Assembly (NCBI GenBank): GCA_027531255.1
Contig: JAPZRU010000001.1
Span: 35,420-99,419, forward strand
Source: Steroidobacteraceae bacterium
GTDB lineage: Bacteria; Pseudomonadota; Gammaproteobacteria; Steroidobacterales; Steroidobacteraceae
DNA length: 64,000 nucleotides
Reading direction: 5' to 3'
In this document: in pieces, positions 61,666-64,000 of the stretch
How the letters are laid out: the number at the start of each line of letters is the position of its first letter
Numbering within the stretch: the first letter of the stretch is position 1
Made by a program: the position numbers and the translations under genes
The notes under the pieces: model-generated
Seen by the model: only the letters and a program-made list of their open reading frames with translations
What the model was told of the DNA's origin: nothing
Databases searched by the model: none

Positions 61666-62691
61666 ATGGCCCGCAAGAAGAAGCACGAGGAGCACGTCAA
61701 CGCCGAGGCGTGGGCGATTCCGTACGGCGACCTGATCACGCTGCTGCTCGCGTTCTTCGTCGTGATGTACTCGATGTCCTCGGTCAACGAGGGCAAGTAC
61801 CGCATCCTCTCGGACTCGCTGGTGGCCGCGTTCCGCGGCGCCCCGAGCGCGCCGGTCCCGGTCAGCACCGCCGAGTCCGCGCGGTCCGGCGGCGGCGATG
61901 CGCGCATGAACGGCGTGACGCCGACCGTGCTCCTGAAGCTGCGCGACCCGCGCCCGCTGCCCGACCGGGAGCGACGCGCTGGCGGCGCGCCGGGCGGCCG
62001 GGATCCGCGGGGCGCGCTGTACGCGATGGCGGACGAGGTCCGCGAGGCGCTGCAGGGCCTGATCGAGCGCGACCTCGTGCGGGTGCGCCAGAACTCGCTG
62101 TCGCTCGAGATCGAGATCAAGGCCGACATCCTGTTCGCGAGCGGCGTCGCCGCGGTCGACGCGTCGGCGGTGCCCGTGATCCGCAAGGTCGCCGACATCC
62201 TGCGCCCGTTCCCGCACGCCCTGCGCGTCGAGGGCCACACGGACGACCGCCCGATCAGCACCGCCTTCTTCCCGTCGAACTGGGAACTGTCCTCCGCGCG
62301 GGCGGCCAGCGTGGTGCAGATCCTGGCGAGCGCGGGCGTCGAGCCGAGGCGCATGGAAGTGACCGGGCTCGGCGACAACCGGCCGTTGGCGTCGAACGAG
62401 ACGGCGGCAGGGCGCAACGTCAACCGGCGCGTCGTGATCGTCGTGACGCAGAGCGCCGGCGACGCGGCCCTGCCGTCGGCGCTGTCCCCGCCCGCCGCCG
62501 CGGGCGCGCCGGGCTCCGCGGCGGAGGCGAGCGCGGCGGCGGCGCCGGACGCACCCGACGCACCCGACGCACCCGACGCACCCGGCGCACCCGGCGCTGC
62601 CGCTGCCGCGGCCGGGGCCGTCCCCGACGGTGTGCCGGCGCCGCAGGCCCCGACCGTCCTGACCCGCCAGGCGGCTGAGCCCGCTCCGTAG
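61666..62691 (+). CDS. motD: flagellar stator protein MotD (MotB family)
   Basis: 341 residues. One membrane helix (about 22-42) starting PYGDLITLLLAFFVVMYSMSS, with the ion-binding Asp at residue 22. The OmpA-like peptidoglycan-binding domain covers about 145-265: DILFASGVAAVD, LRVEGHTDDRPI, WELSSARAASVVQIL, VTGLGDNRPLASNETAAGRNVNRRVVI. The C-terminal 75 residues are Ala/Pro-rich and encoded partly by a 9-bp tandem repeat. Confidence 0.94.
   Translation: MARKKKHEEHVNAEAWAIPYGDLITLLLAFFVVMYSMSSVNEGKYRILSDSLVAAFRGAPSAPVPVSTAESARSGGGDARMNGVTPTVLLKLRDPRPLPDRERRAGGAPGGRDPRGALYAMADEVREALQGLIERDLVRVRQNSLSLEIEIKADILFASGVAAVDASAVPVIRKVADILRPFPHALRVEGHTDDRPISTAFFPSNWELSSARAASVVQILASAGVEPRRMEVTGLGDNRPLASNETAAGRNVNRRVVIVVTQSAGDAALPSALSPPAAAGAPGSAAEASAAAAPDAPDAPDAPDAPGAPGAAAAAAGAVPDGVPAPQAPTVLTRQAAEPAP
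62548..62592 (+). repeat. 9-bp tandem repeat in motD
   Basis: Five copies of GACGCACCC (last copy GGCGCACCC) encode Asp-Ala-Pro four times then Gly-Ala-Pro. Because the unit is 9 bp, gain or loss of copies would keep the frame. It lies in the disordered C-terminal tail beyond the OmpA domain. Confidence 0.9.
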
Positions 62692-62744
62692 CTAGAATGA
62701 CGAGCGCGATCGGGCGTCCGCCTTTCACTGCCCCAGGAACGGTC

Positions 62745-63161
62745 ATGCCCCTCGATTCCGTCTCCCTCGCCCTCGGCCTGCTCGTCGCGGCGGTCCTCGG
62801 TCTCGCCCTCGGGCTGGCCGCGTGCTGGGTGGCGGTCGGGCGCACCCGGGCGTCGCTGGCCGAGCAGGCCGCCCGGCTCGAGGTGCTGCGGCGCGAGACC
62901 GAAGCGGTGGCCGCGCTCGGCGCCAGGCTGGGCGAGCGCTTCCGCCGCCTCGAGCAGGTCGCTGCGCAGCTCGCCGACCGGCTCGGCCAGCTGGAACTGC
63001 GCGGCGAGGGCCGCCCGTACGACCATGCCATTGCCCTGGTCCGCCACGGCGCTGCGGACGCGGATCGCCTCGTGCAGAACCTGGGCCTGAGCCGCGGCGA
63101 GGCCGACCTGGTCGCGCGGCTGCATGGCCGCGATCCTGCCGCCGACCCGCCGACGCCCTGA
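62745..63161 (+). CDS. DUF2802 protein with N-terminal membrane helix and coiled coil
   Basis: 138 residues from ATG at 62745 with AGGA upstream. A membrane helix (about 6-30) is followed by a coiled coil (RTRASLAEQAARLEVLRRETEAVAALGARLGERFRRLEQVAAQLADRL) and the DUF2802 ending PYDHAIALVRHGAADADRLVQNLGLSRGEADLVARLHG. In pseudomonads a DUF2802 gene also lies downstream of motCD and the che genes. Function not known; synteny suggests a motility or chemotaxis role. Confidence 0.85.
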   Translation: MPLDSVSLALGLLVAAVLGLALGLAACWVAVGRTRASLAEQAARLEVLRRETEAVAALGARLGERFRRLEQVAAQLADRLGQLELRGEGRPYDHAIALVRHGAADADRLVQNLGLSRGEADLVARLHGRDPAADPPTP

Positions 63162-63200
63162 GGCGGGACTCCGGCTGCGACTCCGGGCTGAGCGGGAGCA

Positions 63201-63229
63201 TTGACAGGCTCGGCGTTCGGCTTGAATAT
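63201..63229 (+). promoter_or_regulatory. sigma70 promoter of the tRNA-tuf operon
   Basis: A perfect -35 TTGACA (63201-63206) is followed by 17 bases and an AT-rich -10 region (GAATAT, 63224-63229), ending 16 bases before tRNA-Tyr. The -10 is imperfect and could be shifted by two bases (ATATAT). Position and the consensus -35 fit a strong stable-RNA promoter. Confidence 0.7.
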
Positions 63230-63245
63230 ATGCGGCTCATTTGCC

Positions 63246-63331
<86 letters not shown>

Positions 63332-63441
63332 GTTCCTGCGCCGTCGTCCCGGCACCGCCCGGGGTGCCGGCGCCGCGGAGCCGGCGGGTCCCGGGGGCTG
63401 GGGCGGGCCTCGGGCACCAGTCCGGTCCGGCGGCAACCTTG

Positions 63442-63515
<74 letters not shown>

Positions 63516-63660
63516 CCGTCTCGCGTCCGGTCCTGCTGTCGCGTCGTCGGAGGGTGTGGTCTCTGGAAGGGGTTTGCGGTTAGGTCGGCCGGGTGTCCGC
63601 ATGTCGCGGGTCGCCGGGTGGCCGCGCCGCTGCGAGTTTCGGCCCTGGCTTGAGGGTCTC

Positions 63661-63736
63661 GCCCACGTAGCTCAGTCGGTAGAGTGCGTCCTTGGTAAGG
63701 ACGAGGTCAGCGGTTCGATCCCGCTCGTGGGCACCA
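63661..63736 (+). tRNA. tRNA-Thr (anticodon GGU)
   Basis: 76 bases with CCA. Acceptor GCCCACG pairs with CGTGGGC, anticodon stem GTCC / GGAC around a GGT loop. Together with the UGU gene at 14151 it supplies two Thr isoacceptors in this window. Confidence 0.97.
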
Positions 63737-63861
63737 GTCAGCAGGCGGTCGGCCGTGGGTCGGCCTCCGGGTCTTCGGGAAGAGTCGTCGTTCAGTCGTG
63801 GTTCGTGGCCGGCGCAGCACGCCGCCGCGTGGCAAGCGGGGCAAAGCCCCTGGAGTAGACC

Positions 63862-64000
63862 GTGTCCAAGGAAAAGTTCCAGCGCACCAAGCCGCACGTC
63901 AACGTAGGCACGATTGGTCACGTCGACCATGGGAAGACGACGCTGACGGCCGCGCTCACGAAGGTGATGGCGGAGAAGCACGGCGGCGAGTTCAAGGCGT
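63862..64000 (+). CDS. tuf: elongation factor Tu, 5' part only
   Basis: GTG start at 63862; 46 residues are visible before the window ends. [35 protein letters not shown] includes the G1 loop GHVDHGKT and is unmistakable EF-Tu. It delivers aminoacyl-tRNA to the ribosome. 125 bases after tRNA-Thr, likely on the same transcript as the three tRNAs. Confidence 0.97.
   Translation, partial: MSKEKFQRTKPHVNVGTIGHVDHGKTTLTAALTKVMAEKHGGEFKA

Noticed and set aside
62548..62592. Tandem repeats as a CRISPR array
   Set aside because: Unit is 9 bp with no spacers and lies within the motD coding sequence.

Overview
The window is a contiguous, very GC-rich, gene-dense bacterial chromosome segment. I see no insertion sequence, prophage or CRISPR array. 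Gene content points to a gammaproteobacterium outside the best-known families. The flagellar locus uses the FleQ / FleS-FleR / sigma54 / FliA cascade and the flhF-fleN-fliA-motCD order known from Pseudomonas and Xanthomonas. The right edge has the tRNA-Tyr, tRNA-Gly, tRNA-Thr, tuf arrangement common in beta- and gammaproteobacteria. GTG starts are frequent, and many genes overlap by 4 bp (GTGA or ATGA), so translational coupling is widespread.

Layout. (1) 1-2385, minus strand: an extended SDR epimerase (cut by the window edge) coupled to a membrane-anchored amidohydrolase. (2) 2679-7221: surface-glycan genes: GT4 glycosyltransferase, NodB-like deacetylase, flippase-like integral membrane protein and a WcaJ-type initiating sugar transferase. 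(3) 7293-10432: housekeeping genes plsY, birA, coaX and a SPOR-like protein. (4) 10458-14000, minus strand: frdC-frdA-frdB, a quinol:fumarate reductase / succinate dehydrogenase that by recalled sequence is closest to the di-heme Wolinella type. (5) 14151-17193: tRNA-Thr(UGU), small hypothetical genes, yhhQ and a maleate-isomerase-superfamily enzyme. (6) 17385-63161: one flagellar supercluster. On the minus strand it holds pilZ, an RsmN-like csrA, flgN, flgM and flgA. On the plus strand it holds flgBCDEFGHIJKL, fliC, flaG, fliD, fliS, fliT, a PilZ-like gene and fleQ; then a TRAP transporter (dctQM, with dctP convergent); then fleSR, fliEFGHIJKLMNOPQR, flhBA, flhF, fleN, fliA, motC, motD and a DUF2802 gene. 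(7) 63246-64000: three tRNAs and the start of tuf.

How it works together. FleQ, expected to be made from an ordinary promoter in a repeat-rich leader, would activate sigma54 promoters. I can read well-matched sigma54 sites before flgA, flgB, fliD, fleS, fliK and fliL. FleS/FleR then controls later genes. FliA (sigma28) drives fliC and flgM from two clear GCCGATAA-type promoters, and FlgM restrains FliA until the hook is complete. FlhF and FleN set flagellar position and number. The che genes that commonly sit between fliA and motCD are absent here.

Most notable points: the Wolinella-like fumarate reductase, the helix-inserted CsrA homolog in the flgM-flgN operon, two sigma54 promoters whose predicted start point falls almost on the start codon, repeats in the fleQ leader, and the TRAP transporter lying inside the flagellar regulatory region.
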